A DNA stretch of 47,008 nucleotides from Treponema_I sp045599005 (GTDB lineage: Bacteria; Spirochaetota; Spirochaetia; Treponematales; Treponemataceae). How positions within the stretch are numbered: the first letter of the stretch is position 1; each line of letters starts with the position of its first letter. The stretch is from NCBI GenBank assembly GCA_045599005.1, contig JAZRVF010000013.1, positions 1 to 47,008 of the forward strand, written 5' to 3'. The notes below the pieces were generated by a model that saw nothing but the letters and a program-made list of their open reading frames with translations, did no database searches and was not told the origin of the DNA. Of this stretch, positions 15,940 to 24,233 are shown piece after piece. Position numbers and translations under genes: made by a program.

Positions 15940-16694
15940 TTCTTTATCTTTCTGAATTCAGTCTCAAAATCGGCTGCATAAAGCCGGGATTTTGCATAGC
16001 GGGAATGAGTGAGCACATCGCCAACAAGAACCAGCGCCGTCTTTGTTATGTTGTTAACTGCGCCTGTTTCTGCCAAAGTTTCTACAGTGCAGGAAAAACT
16101 TTTCTCTTCCGGCCATGTGGCCTTGTAGATAAGGACTGCGGGAGTCTCCGGTCTGTAGCCGCCTTCAACAAGCCGTTCCGAAAGTCTGTCCAGCATTCCT
16201 GCGCTGAGATAGACCGCCATTGTCGCGTTATGTGACGCAAAGCTCTGTATCGATTCTTTCTCCGGGACGGAAGTTTTTCCTTCCATTCTGGTGATGATTA
16301 AAGACTGTGAGACTTCGGGCAGTGTGAATTCAAGGTTCAGACTGGAGGCCGCACCGAAACAGGCGCTTACTCCGGGGCAGCTTTCGTATTTAATGCCCAG
16401 TTCATCAAGAAGATCCATCTGTTCCCTTACGGCACCATAAATGCTGGGATCTCCTGTATGAAGCCTTACTGTAACAAAACCGGTTTTTTCAGCGGCCTTT
16501 ATCTGTTCCACAACTTCCTCAAGAGTCATTGTCGCGCTGTTGAAAATCCTGCAGGAATCTTTCGCATATTCCAGAAGTTCAGGATTCACCAGTGAACCTG
16601 CATAGATGATTGTGTCTGCTTTCTGCAGAAGTCTCATTCCTCTTACTGTGATCAGATCAGCAGCACCGCAGCCTGCCCCGACAAAATATACCAT
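15936..16694 (-). CDS. cbiF: Cobalt-precorrin-4 C11-methyltransferase
   Basis: CbiF transfers a methyl group from SAM to C11. The 252-residue tetrapyrrole methylase shows VYFVGAGCGAADLITVRG at the start, IYAGSLVN, LHTGDPSIYGA and the family C-terminus SRLYAADFETEFR. The ATG at 16694 is preferred because AAGGTGG lies 5 nt upstream and it begins the family sequence; an upstream in-frame start at 16754 would lie inside cbiD. It starts 13 nt after the cbiD stop. Confidence 0.93.
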   Translation of the reverse strand: MVYFVGAGCGAADLITVRGMRLLQKADTIIYAGSLVNPELLEYAKDSCRIFNSATMTLEEVVEQIKAAEKTGFVTVRLHTGDPSIYGAVREQMDLLDELGIKYESCPGVSACFGAASSLNLEFTLPEVSQSLIITRMEGKTSVPEKESIQSFASHNATMAVYLSAGMLDRLSERLVEGGYRPETPAVLIYKATWPEEKSFSCTVETLAETGAVNNITKTALVLVGDVLTHSRYAKSRLYAADFETEFRKIKK

Positions 16695-16707
16695 CTTTCC
16701 ACCTTGA

Positions 16708-17817
16708 TTATCTGCACTGCATAAGCAGATCTTCCGCATTGTCAGTTTTCGCAAGAAGTCCGTGCTGACTGCTGTAAACCATGCAGCCGATCTCCAGATT
16801 TCCGCCGCCGCGTCTGTTCAGAAAAAACATTATCCGCTCCAGAACATCGGCCATTGTCTCAGAAAGCCTGTTTTCTTCTGTCAGAATCATAACAGCTTCT
16901 TCCGTTGTTGCACACTGAAGGATTTTTTTTGCGCATTCGAGGGAACAGCCGCTTCTTATTGCGGAGGCAGAGAGCAGTTCCATTCTGCAGTCGCCTTCCT
17001 TTGAGTGTGTGTTCATTATCCCGCCGGAAACTTTTATCAGTTTGCCGATGTGTCCTGTAATCAGGAGTTTCTCAAAACCCAGCTGACAGCACATGTCCAC
17101 AGCATCCCCGATAAAGTTTGAACATTTCACGCTTCTGTCCAGATCATAGCCGTAGGTTCTCAGCATGAATTCCTGACCGTAATTTCCCGGAGTAACGGCA
17201 GCAGTTTTTCTGCCAAGAGCCCTGTGCTGGTTCAGCTCAACTTTAATTGTGGCCAGAACAGCCTGCGAACTCATGGGCTCAACAATTCCGCTGGTACCAA
17301 GAATGGAGATGCCGCCCTCAATGCCGAGCCTGGGATTGAAAGTTTTTCCGGCAAGTTCAAGGCCTTCGGGTACAGAGATCTCCACAAGAATGTCACCGTG
17401 AAAATCAAAGATGTCACAGACTTCAAGAACTTCTTTCTCAATCATCTGTCGCGGGACTCTGTTGATCGCGTATTCACCGGGTTTCTGGTCAAGTCCCGGC
17501 TTTGTCACTCTGCCCACGCCAAAGCCGCCCTGAATTTTCACTGTGGCTTTACTGTCACTGTTTTTTTCGCTCAGGACAGAGACTGTGGAGACAATGTGGG
17601 CACCAGTAGTCACATCAGGATCATCGCCGCCGTCTTTAATCACCGCGCAACTAACTGAATCCTCTGACCGGTGGATGTCAACAATCTCTGCGTTGAATTC
17701 AATGCCTTTCGATGTCATGATTCTGATGGAAGTTTTTTCTGTGCCTGAAAGAAGCATGAAAACTGCGGCTTTTGCACCTGCCGCGGCACAGCTTCCTGTG
17801 GTAAAGCCGAATCTCAA
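16708..17817 (-). CDS. cbiD: Cobalt-precorrin-5B C1-methyltransferase
   Basis: CbiD methylates C1 in the anaerobic route. The 369-residue protein begins with the hallmark FGFTTGSCAAAGAKAA and carries KDGGDDPDVTTGA, GVGRVTKPGL, GGISILGTSGIVEPMS and LITGHIGKLIKVSGG, all in family order. The start overlaps the cbiC stop by 4 nt. Aerobic-pathway organisms use a different enzyme here, so this gene supports anaerobic synthesis. Confidence 0.95.
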   Translation of the reverse strand: MRFGFTTGSCAAAGAKAAVFMLLSGTEKTSIRIMTSKGIEFNAEIVDIHRSEDSVSCAVIKDGGDDPDVTTGAHIVSTVSVLSEKNSDSKATVKIQGGFGVGRVTKPGLDQKPGEYAINRVPRQMIEKEVLEVCDIFDFHGDILVEISVPEGLELAGKTFNPRLGIEGGISILGTSGIVEPMSSQAVLATIKVELNQHRALGRKTAAVTPGNYGQEFMLRTYGYDLDRSVKCSNFIGDAVDMCCQLGFEKLLITGHIGKLIKVSGGIMNTHSKEGDCRMELLSASAIRSGCSLECAKKILQCATTEEAVMILTEENRLSETMADVLERIMFFLNRRGGGNLEIGCMVYSSQHGLLAKTDNAEDLLMQCR

Positions 17818-18455
17818 CTGCGGCCTCCAAGCTCATAAAGCAGGGCATTGCAGATTGCGGCGGCAATGTTGCTTCCACCTTTGCGTCCTCTGTTGATGAT
17901 GTAGGGAACTTCTGAAGCAAGAAAAAGTTCTTTGGCCGCGACCACGTTCACAAAGCCTACCGGCACACCGATCACAAAAGGCGGAACATATTCCTTTCTC
18001 TCCATCATTTCGTAAAGACTGATCATTGCAGTCGGAGCGTTACCAAGGGCAAAAATCACAGGTTTCCCAAGTCTGGCGGCGCGTTCCATGCTGACTGCTG
18101 CTCTTGTTACCTGCCTGCGTTTTGCCTCTTCCGCAACATCTTCATCAGCCATGAAACAGTGCACCTCACCGCCGAACTTTTCCAGCACCTTCTTATTGAT
18201 TCCCGCTTTTGCCATGTTTGTGTCGGTGACAATGTGGGCGCCGGAAAGAATAAGATTCTCGGCAGTTTCTATGGCATTGTCGGAATACTGCATTGTCTCC
18301 GCATAATCAAAGTCCGCACTTGCATGAATCACACGCATTGTCACCGGCTTCTGCTCAGCAGGAATAAAGATTCCACGTTCTGCCAGCTCGCTTTCAATAA
18401 TCTGAAAACTTCTTTTCTCAATCTCGGAAGGAAGTACGAATTCAATTTTTTCCAT
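17814..18455 (-). CDS. cbiC: Cobalt-precorrin-8 methylmutase
   Basis: CbiC moves the methyl group from C11 to C12 to give cobyrinate. The 213-residue protein has the catalytic histidine in VIHASADFDYAE, plus IVTDTNMAKAGI, ALGNAPTA and the signature GVPVGFVNVVAAKE with NRGRKGGSN near the end. The ATG at 18455 begins the family sequence, 1 nt after the cobD stop, with GGAG about 10 nt upstream. A longer in-frame reading from 18548 would lie inside cobD and is rejected. Confidence 0.94.
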   Translation of the reverse strand: MEKIEFVLPSEIEKRSFQIIESELAERGIFIPAEQKPVTMRVIHASADFDYAETMQYSDNAIETAENLILSGAHIVTDTNMAKAGINKKVLEKFGGEVHCFMADEDVAEEAKRRQVTRAAVSMERAARLGKPVIFALGNAPTAMISLYEMMERKEYVPPFVIGVPVGFVNVVAAKELFLASEVPYIINRGRKGGSNIAAAICNALLYELGGRS

Positions 18456-18456
18456 A

Positions 18457-19530
18457 TCAGTTTTTCTCCAGGATTTTTTCCAATGCTTTGATAAGGATTC
18501 TGTTTTCTCTGTGAGTCCTGACTGCAATTCTGTAAAAACCTTCACCAAGGTTCACATAATCGCTGCAGTCGCGTATAAGAATCTTTTTTTCCAGCAGTTT
18601 TTCTTTGATATTGATTTTTTTCTCACTACGGAACAGAAGAAAATTTGAGTCCGATGGATAAACTTTAAGCCCCATTGCTGAAAGTCTTTCTGCAAGAAAT
18701 CTGCGCTGGACAGAGATTTTATAAGCATCCCGCGGAATTGACGAACTTTTTTCAAGAAGTCTGATGCCGATTTTCTGGGCAGGTGAAGAAACATTCCATT
18801 CAGGAAGCTGCCGCCAGATTCTTTCCGCAAGTTTTTCCGAACCGCAGAAACAGTATCCAAGTCTCAGGCCCGGAACCGCATAAGTTTTTGTAAAAGCATT
18901 CACAATCATCAGATGCGGGTAAATTCCATCATCAAAGGTCAGGCTGCATGTCTCACTTTTTCCGCTCAGCTCCATGAAACATTCATCAAGAAGCACAGCA
19001 GTTTCTGTGTCTCTGCAAAGAGCCACCAAGTGGGCAACAGAATCTTTCTGACAGACTTTGCCATTTGGATTGTTCGGATTGCATAGAAAAAGCATGTCCG
19101 GTTTTTCTTCGGCAATCAGTTCAGAAAGTTGGGCAATCTTTGTCTCTGTCAGCGCGAAATCTTCACTTTCTTCCAGCGGAAAAAAGATTGGTTTAATACC
19201 TTTTGTTCCGTCCGCAGAAACTGAGGACAATGCGTGAAGATACCCTGAGAAACATGGGGAGATCACCAGTGCTTTTTTGGGATTCACTGCTCTGACTGCG
19301 GCAAGGATGATTTCGGAAGCGCCGTTACCCACGACAATGCGTGAAGGATTGACTCCGTATTTTTTTCCCAGGGACTTTCTCAGCTGATCTGATTTAAGGT
19401 CAGGATAATTTTTCAGGACAGAAGCATCTCTGTGTAAAAAAGCGGAAAGTCGGGAGAAAAATCCGAAGGGATTTATATTCACCGAAAAATCATGTTTAAT
19501 CTCTGAAGAATAAATATCACCGCCGTGCAT
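18457..19530 (-). CDS. cobD: L-threonine-O-3-phosphate decarboxylase (CobD type)
   Basis: CobD makes (R)-1-amino-2-propanol phosphate, the linker between the corrin ring and the nucleotide loop. The 357-residue class II PLP aminotransferase-fold protein starts with HGGDIYSS, contains NPNNPNGK (151-158), LLDECFMEL, and the PLP lysine Lys215 in AFTKTYAVPGLRLGY. The histidinol-phosphate aminotransferase HisC is a close relative; the HGGD start and position between cbiB and cbiC favour CobD. An AAAGGA site precedes the start, 12 nt after the cbiB stop. Confidence 0.9.
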   Translation of the reverse strand: MHGGDIYSSEIKHDFSVNINPFGFFSRLSAFLHRDASVLKNYPDLKSDQLRKSLGKKYGVNPSRIVVGNGASEIILAAVRAVNPKKALVISPCFSGYLHALSSVSADGTKGIKPIFFPLEESEDFALTETKIAQLSELIAEEKPDMLFLCNPNNPNGKVCQKDSVAHLVALCRDTETAVLLDECFMELSGKSETCSLTFDDGIYPHLMIVNAFTKTYAVPGLRLGYCFCGSEKLAERIWRQLPEWNVSSPAQKIGIRLLEKSSSIPRDAYKISVQRRFLAERLSAMGLKVYPSDSNFLLFRSEKKINIKEKLLEKKILIRDCSDYVNLGEGFYRIAVRTHRENRILIKALEKILEKN

Positions 19531-19542
19531 AAAATCTTTCCT

Positions 19543-20571
19543 TTATCCCAAAGCCCGGACTGCGGAACTGAATGCGATGATGATAAGACTGCACAGAATC
19601 ACACAGGAGAAGGCAGTCCCGTAGGAAAGCACATTTGCCCGCTTTATGTCTCTGTATTCAACGGTCCGGAGCGGATCTCCAAGAAAATCTTTTTTCTCAA
19701 TCTTTCCTTCATACATTGCGGGGCCTGCAAGCTGGATTCTGAGTGCGCCTGCGCATACACTTTCTGTGTGTGCAGAATTCGGGCTTTCGTGCTTAAGTCT
19801 GTCACGGCGGAAAATCCTTGCCGCCTCTGATGCGGAAAAGTTTCGTCCCGCAAAAAGGCAGAAAAAGATCATGAGCAATGCACTTAGGCGGGCAGGAATG
19901 AAATTCAGCACATCATCAGTTTTTGCGGCACATCTTCCGAAATCTATGTAACGTTGGTTTTTGTACCCGATCATTGAATCCATGGTGTTTACGCATTTGT
20001 AGAAAAAACCGGCGACCGGGCCACCGAAAGCAAGAAAAAGCATGGGCGCGATTATTCCGTCGGAAGTGTTCTCCGCGACAGTCTCAACAGCGGCTTTTGT
20101 AACCTCAATGTCGGAAAGATTTTCTGTATCACGGCCCACAATCATTGAGACAGCTTTTCTTGCTCCTGCAATGTCTCCTTTCTTAAGTTCCCGGTAAACT
20201 TTCATGCTCTCAACTTTAAGGCATTTTGTCGCGAGAAGCTGGAAAGTCATTATTGATTCAACAGCGATGCCGATCAGCGGATGGATTTTCTCAGAGAGGA
20301 TTGCGGAAACAATCAGAATCAGCACAACAAAAAATTCGGTGGTTGCGGCAACAAGCAGAACCATGAGTCTTCCGCGGTGTCTTTTCTGGTCCGGTGAAAG
20401 TTCTTTCGGATTTTCTCTTGTTCCGATCAGCAGCTTTTCATAGAAAGAAATGCATCTTCCTATGGCACGGACCGGATGGGGCAGCCAGTAAGGATCACCG
20501 ATCAGAAGGTCCAGCACAAAGCCGGTGAGAAATGCAATAAGGTGGCATTGGAAAGCAGTCAGTTCTGTCAC
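19543..20571 (-). CDS. cbiB: Adenosylcobinamide-phosphate synthase
   Basis: CbiB is an integral membrane protein that attaches aminopropanol (phosphate) to adenosylcobyric acid. The 342-residue protein has several membrane segments, the N-terminal DLLIGDPYWLPHPVRAIGR, the central IVGRDTENLS and ETVAENTSDGIIAPM, and FYKCVNTMDSMIGYKN. It overlaps the phosphatase gene by 4 nt and precedes cobD, whose product it uses. Confidence 0.94.
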   Translation of the reverse strand: MTELTAFQCHLIAFLTGFVLDLLIGDPYWLPHPVRAIGRCISFYEKLLIGTRENPKELSPDQKRHRGRLMVLLVAATTEFFVVLILIVSAILSEKIHPLIGIAVESIMTFQLLATKCLKVESMKVYRELKKGDIAGARKAVSMIVGRDTENLSDIEVTKAAVETVAENTSDGIIAPMLFLAFGGPVAGFFYKCVNTMDSMIGYKNQRYIDFGRCAAKTDDVLNFIPARLSALLMIFFCLFAGRNFSASEAARIFRRDRLKHESPNSAHTESVCAGALRIQLAGPAMYEGKIEKKDFLGDPLRTVEYRDIKRANVLSYGTAFSCVILCSLIIIAFSSAVRALG

Positions 20572-21167
20572 TGGATTTTCCTCAGGTCAAGGATTCTCAT
20601 GTTTACGGTATCAAGCTCAAAAATATATCCGCGGCCGTTCTGTGGCATGTAATCGTAAAAACTGCCGCCTTGCAAAGCGGAAATTATTGCCATGATTGTT
20701 CCGCCGTGAACCACTGCGGTCAGTCTGTCAGTTTCTGCCATTGAGATCATTTTTTTTACACCTTCCATGGTTCTTCTGCCGAAATCCCTGAATTTTTCTC
20801 CGCCGGGAATGTCGCCTTTTCCGTTGGAATCAAGCCATGCCTGGTATTCAGGATTGCCGTCAAGTTCCTTGTGGTTCCTGTTCTCAAGGATTCCGAAATC
20901 AATTTCCCTGAATTCTTCTATTGTGACAAACTCTGATTTTTTCTCTGGGAAAATGATTTCTGCAGTCTCAATGCAGCGTCTCATCGGGCTTGTAAAAATC
21001 TGTTCAGAATTTTCATAGGGCTTTTGGGCAATGAATTCCTTCAGTTCCAGAATCCCCTTTTCACAGAGTGGGTCATCTGTCCTTCCGCCTGCAAAACGCC
21101 CTTCAACATTCCCCTGGGTTTTCCCATGTCTTATAAGCTGTATTGTCAAAATTTTCTTATCTCCCAT
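20568..21167 (-). CDS. cobC: Histidine phosphatase, probable alpha-ribazole phosphatase
   Basis: This 199-residue protein is a histidine phosphatase with the catalytic LIRHGKTQGN (His14), a second conserved histidine in AVVHGGTI, and the ribazole-phosphatase-like opening FAGGRTDDPL. CobC removes the phosphate from alpha-ribazole-5'-phosphate or adenosylcobalamin-5'-phosphate at the end of synthesis. The superfamily is broad, so the assignment depends on its place between the CobU-like gene and cbiB. The upstream ribosome-binding site is weak, and a 121-nt gap with palindrome E precedes it. Confidence 0.83.
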   Translation of the reverse strand: MGDKKILTIQLIRHGKTQGNVEGRFAGGRTDDPLCEKGILELKEFIAQKPYENSEQIFTSPMRRCIETAEIIFPEKKSEFVTIEEFREIDFGILENRNHKELDGNPEYQAWLDSNGKGDIPGGEKFRDFGRRTMEGVKKMISMAETDRLTAVVHGGTIMAIISALQGGSFYDYMPQNGRGYIFELDTVNMRILDLRKIQ

Positions 21168-21240
21168 AAAAATGCTGCCAGTCCGCCCCTGTCTTCCTTC
21201 TTTCTCTTTTTAAGCAGGCACTGATAAAATACCAGTTTCC

Positions 21241-21281
21241 GGTTAAAAAATGTCGCTGGAGTCAGACGGTATTTTTTAACC
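21241..21281. repeat. Small palindromic element E
   Basis: GGTTAAAAAAT (21241-21251) and ATTTTTTAACC (21271-21281) form a perfect 11-bp inverted repeat around 19 nt. The inner sequence contains CGCTGGAGTCAGA, also found on the opposite strand in the right arm of element D (near 22535-22547). It fills the gap between the CobU-like gene and cobC and could form a hairpin in the operon mRNA. Confidence 0.65.
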
Positions 21282-21288
21282 TTCCATA

Positions 21289-21636
21289 CTACTTCATCGG
21301 TGTTTTTATCGCATTTGCGATTCCGCAGGTGATTCTGAAGACATTTTCCGCCTGTTCCGCTATGAGACACAGAAGCCGGCCTGTCAGTTCCCTGCAGTGT
21401 CTGTCATTTTTATCCACAGGAACAATGCCGCAGCCTGTCTCATCACTGATTATGACAAGTTCCTGATTGCCTCTGATTTTTTCCTCAACCTCAGTCTTTA
21501 TCTCTTCCGCTGATTTTCCCTGTCCAAGACTTTCTTTCACAAAAAGGTGAAAATCGTTCCAGATGTTTTCTCTGTCATAGCGGCATTCTGCCCATTCAAG
21601 TTTGTTCTGGTAAGAACCGCCGATTATCAGTGTCAT
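21289..21636 (-). CDS. Short CobU-like protein without P-loop
   Basis: This 115-residue protein resembles CobU: it begins LIIGGSYQNKLEWA and ends with the CobU-like IISDETGCGIVP and a final segment ending CGIANAIK. The normal P-loop, intact in the full-length cobU at 23190, is absent: GGSYQNKL replaces GGSGSGKS, and the middle is shortened. Similar short CobU-like genes occur in Firmicutes cobalamin loci, as far as I recall, so it is probably a genuine family and not a fragment. It lies directly after cobS with about 1 nt between. A non-catalytic or regulatory role is possible. Confidence 0.75.
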   Translation of the reverse strand: MTLIIGGSYQNKLEWAECRYDRENIWNDFHLFVKESLGQGKSAEEIKTEVEEKIRGNQELVIISDETGCGIVPVDKNDRHCRELTGRLLCLIAEQAENVFRITCGIANAIKTPMK

Positions 21637-21637
21637 G

Positions 21638-22420
21638 TCAGACCCCCAGGATGCAGCAGACTGCAGTGACAGTCAGAGAGGCAAGTTCTCCTGCACACAC
21701 AAAAAATCCTGCCAGATCTCCGGTGATTCCGCCGAAGTTTTTTCTGCTCATAAAGTAATAATATGCAAAAGAAAGGGCAAAAGCACAGAGGGAAATAATC
21801 CCGCACAGACTTCTGCCGGCTGTAAGGTAAACAAGTGCGGCTCCTGCGGCAGCCAGTTCCAAAGCAAGAACAGTTACAACAGTCTTTCTGCCTTCGGTCC
21901 TGCTTTCAACTGCCGCCATGCCGTCTTTTTTTGCCTTGGGAAAAATCATCACAGAAAGTCCGCTCAATGCCCTTGAGATCACAAAAGAAAAACAGACTGT
22001 GATCAAAGCCTCGTAAGTTTTTATCTCAAAGGCTGATCCGATGGCAGCAAGAAAATAGGTGACAAGACTGATTACCGCAAAGGCTCCGATGTGAGGATCT
22101 TTCAGTATCTCAAGTTTCTTTTCCCTGCTCTGGTATGAATGAAGGGCATCCATAGTGTCCATAAAACCGTCAACATGGAATCCGCCTGTAACAAGCAGAG
22201 GGATTGAGACTGCAAAAAGGATTCTGAAAGCCGGTTCTGTCACAGGTAAAAGTGTGCAGAGATGATTCCAGAGAAACACAAGGCCGCCGATAAGCGCTCC
22301 GACAGCAGGGAAAAAACACAGATGATATTTCATGTCTTTACCGGCCCATTCAAAACGTGGCATTGGAATCTTTGAGTACATTGAGAAAGCCACTGCAAAA
22401 GCTCTGAAAACTGTCTTCAT
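21638..22420 (-). CDS. cobS: Adenosylcobinamide-GDP ribazoletransferase (cobalamin synthase)
   Basis: CobS joins adenosylcobinamide-GDP to alpha-ribazole or its phosphate, the last assembly step, at the membrane. The 260-residue polytopic protein has FSMYSKIPMPRFEW at the start, FFPAVGALIGG, and the acidic signature GGFHVDGFMDTMDALHS with DPHIGAFAV. A strong AGGAGG lies just upstream of the ATG, fitting independent initiation after the palindrome-filled gap behind it. Confidence 0.93.
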   Translation of the reverse strand: MKTVFRAFAVAFSMYSKIPMPRFEWAGKDMKYHLCFFPAVGALIGGLVFLWNHLCTLLPVTEPAFRILFAVSIPLLVTGGFHVDGFMDTMDALHSYQSREKKLEILKDPHIGAFAVISLVTYFLAAIGSAFEIKTYEALITVCFSFVISRALSGLSVMIFPKAKKDGMAAVESRTEGRKTVVTVLALELAAAGAALVYLTAGRSLCGIISLCAFALSFAYYYFMSRKNFGGITGDLAGFFVCAGELASLTVTAVCCILGV

Positions 22421-22447
22421 TTTTCCTCCTGTAATATATGCTTTTAC

Positions 22448-22557
22448 TGAAAAACGCCGCTTCCGCCAGAGGGCCGGCTTTGTTCAAGTTTGGGCCTGGC
22501 TTTCAGACAGCCCCGGTTCACACGCCGGCGCCACTCTGACTCCAGCGTCGTTTTTCA
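22448..22557. repeat. Palindromic element D
   Basis: TGAAAAACGCCGCT (22448-22461) and AGCGTCGTTTTTCA (22544-22557) are terminal inverted repeats with one mismatch, bounding a GC-rich 110-bp element. It lies between cobS and element B. Its right arm carries the word shared with element E. The interior can fold further through GGCC/CCGG blocks. Confidence 0.6.
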
Positions 22558-22587
22558 ACAATCCTTTCCTTAAAAGCAAGGATGATA

Positions 22588-22690
22588 AAAAAATGACGGA
22601 ACGGAGCCGGGGGCCTGACGAAAAATTGCTTGCAACTTGTTGCACCGCGATTTTTATGTCGGGTACCCGGTGGAAGTGCAGTCATTTTTT
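22588..22690. repeat. Long palindromic element B
   Basis: A 103-bp element bounded by AAAAAATGAC (22588-22597) and GTCATTTTTT (22681-22690). Inside, GGAACGGAGCCG and the apex TTGTTGCACCGCG match element A at 11867-11981, but the outer arms differ in sequence while staying self-complementary. The cobU stop codon (22654) lies inside it, so the last residues of CobU derive from the element. Confidence 0.7.
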
Positions 22691-23217
22691 ATTATAACTG
22701 GAATCCCGCAGACAACTTCTGTAACCCTGTCTGCAATGTCCGCCACAGCCGCATTTATTGCGCCCAAAGCTTCCATATACTTTTCTGTGGTCGGGTCATA
22801 ATCCAGTCCGTCCTCAAAAACATTGCTGCTTACAATCACAAGGTTTCCGGAGGCATTCCCCAGGGCACCAATTTCCCTGCAGACTTTGTCCGTCACTTTT
22901 TCAGCAGGAACAATGTCTTCATCACGGAACATCTCGTTTGCCACAAGATTTGACATGCATTCAAGAAGCACCGTGGAATCTGATCCGGACACTGTGTCAC
23001 ATATGGAATCAATCTCATCAAGGGTCTCGTGCTCAAGGGTGATGAATCCTTTTCCCGCCCTGAGTTCCTTGTGCCGCCGGACTTTCTCAAGTCCTTCCTG
23101 ACCGAAAATCTTCATTGTGGCAAGGTAAAATCTTTTTTCCGTGTCCAGATCCATCACAGTTTTTTCCGCAAAGGCCGATTTTCCGGACCCGCTTCCGCCG
23201 TAGACAAGGTGAATCAT
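22654..23217 (-). CDS. cobU: Adenosylcobinamide kinase/guanylyltransferase
   Basis: CobU phosphorylates adenosylcobinamide and transfers GMP to it. The 187-residue protein starts with LVYGGSGSGKSAFAE, which holds the P-loop, and has the nucleotidyl-carrying histidine region RRHKELRAG and the EVVCGIPVIIK end. The start overlaps the cobT stop by 4 nt. About the last ten residues (after VIIK) come from palindromic element B and do not look like family sequence. A shorter paralogue lies 1 kb downstream. Confidence 0.92.
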   Translation of the reverse strand: MIHLVYGGSGSGKSAFAEKTVMDLDTEKRFYLATMKIFGQEGLEKVRRHKELRAGKGFITLEHETLDEIDSICDTVSGSDSTVLLECMSNLVANEMFRDEDIVPAEKVTDKVCREIGALGNASGNLVIVSSNVFEDGLDYDPTTEKYMEALGAINAAVADIADRVTEVVCGIPVIIKNDCTSTGYPT

Positions 23218-24233
23218 TGGAACCTCGTGTACTGTTCCACATTTGATTCAGCAAAGGGAACGCTTTTTTCGTAAACTTCTATGGCTGTCTCCAGAAGTCC
23301 AAGGAAAAGTACTGCGCCTGTGCCTTCCCCTAAAGCCATGCCTGCATCAAGAACGGGAGAAAAACCAAGTTCCCTGCAGAGAAGTTCACCAAGAGGTTCG
23401 CGGCTCAGGTGGGACGGAATAAGATAACCAGCTGTTCCGGGCTTTATCCGCTCTGCTGCAAGGGCTGCCGTAACACTGATCGCGCCGTCCAGTACAATGG
23501 GCATGTCAAAGTCAGCGGCCGCAAGATAAATCCCTGTCATAACCGCAAGGTCATAGCCGCCCACAGCCTCAAGGACAGAAACCGGATCCGCATTGTACAG
23601 ACCGTATTTCCCGATGGCTTCATTGATCACCCGGATCTTGCGTTCCAGCCCCTGGTCACTCAGACCGGCACCACGCCCCGCCGTTACCTCTGCGTCCACT
23701 TTGAGCAGTGAAGCCGCCACAGCCGCAGAAGTTGTCGTGTTACCAATGCCCATCTCACCAGTGCAGATGATCTGGAAACCTCTGTCCCTGCACTCAGCAA
23801 CAATCTCTCTTCCAAGGGCAAAAGCTTTCTCAACTTCTTCCCTGGTCATCGCTTTTTCTTTAAGAAAGTTTCTTGTGCCTGCACGGATTTTTCTGTCTGT
23901 CACATTTTTCAGTTCCGCTTCACAGTTTATGCCCACATCATAGGTAAAAATGTGGCAGCCGACATGTGAAGCCATTATTCCCACAGTTGTCCTGCCTGCC
24001 CCGATGTTCTCAGCGCAGATTCTTGTGACACTCTGGTCCGACTGGCTTATCCCTTCCTCAACAATCCCGTTGTCAGAGCACAGAACCACAAGACATTTCC
24101 TGCTGCAGACCGGATGCTCCGTCTTCTGGATCTCGCCAAGTTTTGCCACAAGGCTCTCAAGTTTTCCAAGACTGTCCAAGGGTTTTGCAATCTTATCCCA
24201 GTTGGCTTTTATCCTGCTGCTCCAGGATTCCAT
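23214..24233 (-). CDS. cobT: Nicotinate-nucleotide:dimethylbenzimidazole phosphoribosyltransferase
   Basis: CobT makes alpha-ribazole-5'-phosphate from nicotinate mononucleotide and a lower-ligand base. The 339-residue protein shows CSDNGIVEEGISQS, CTGEMGIGNTT, VTGRGAGLSD, and the C-terminal DAGMALGEGTGAVL with the catalytic glutamate. The ATG at 24233 has GGAGG about 7 nt upstream and is preferred to a TTG at 24251. It overlaps the end of the ABC-CbiP fusion gene by 41 nt. No BluB or Bza genes for base synthesis are in the window, so the lower ligand may be imported or made elsewhere. Confidence 0.94.
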   Translation of the reverse strand: MESWSSRIKANWDKIAKPLDSLGKLESLVAKLGEIQKTEHPVCSRKCLVVLCSDNGIVEEGISQSDQSVTRICAENIGAGRTTVGIMASHVGCHIFTYDVGINCEAELKNVTDRKIRAGTRNFLKEKAMTREEVEKAFALGREIVAECRDRGFQIICTGEMGIGNTTTSAAVAASLLKVDAEVTAGRGAGLSDQGLERKIRVINEAIGKYGLYNADPVSVLEAVGGYDLAVMTGIYLAAADFDMPIVLDGAISVTAALAAERIKPGTAGYLIPSHLSREPLGELLCRELGFSPVLDAGMALGEGTGAVLFLGLLETAIEVYEKSVPFAESNVEQYTRFQ

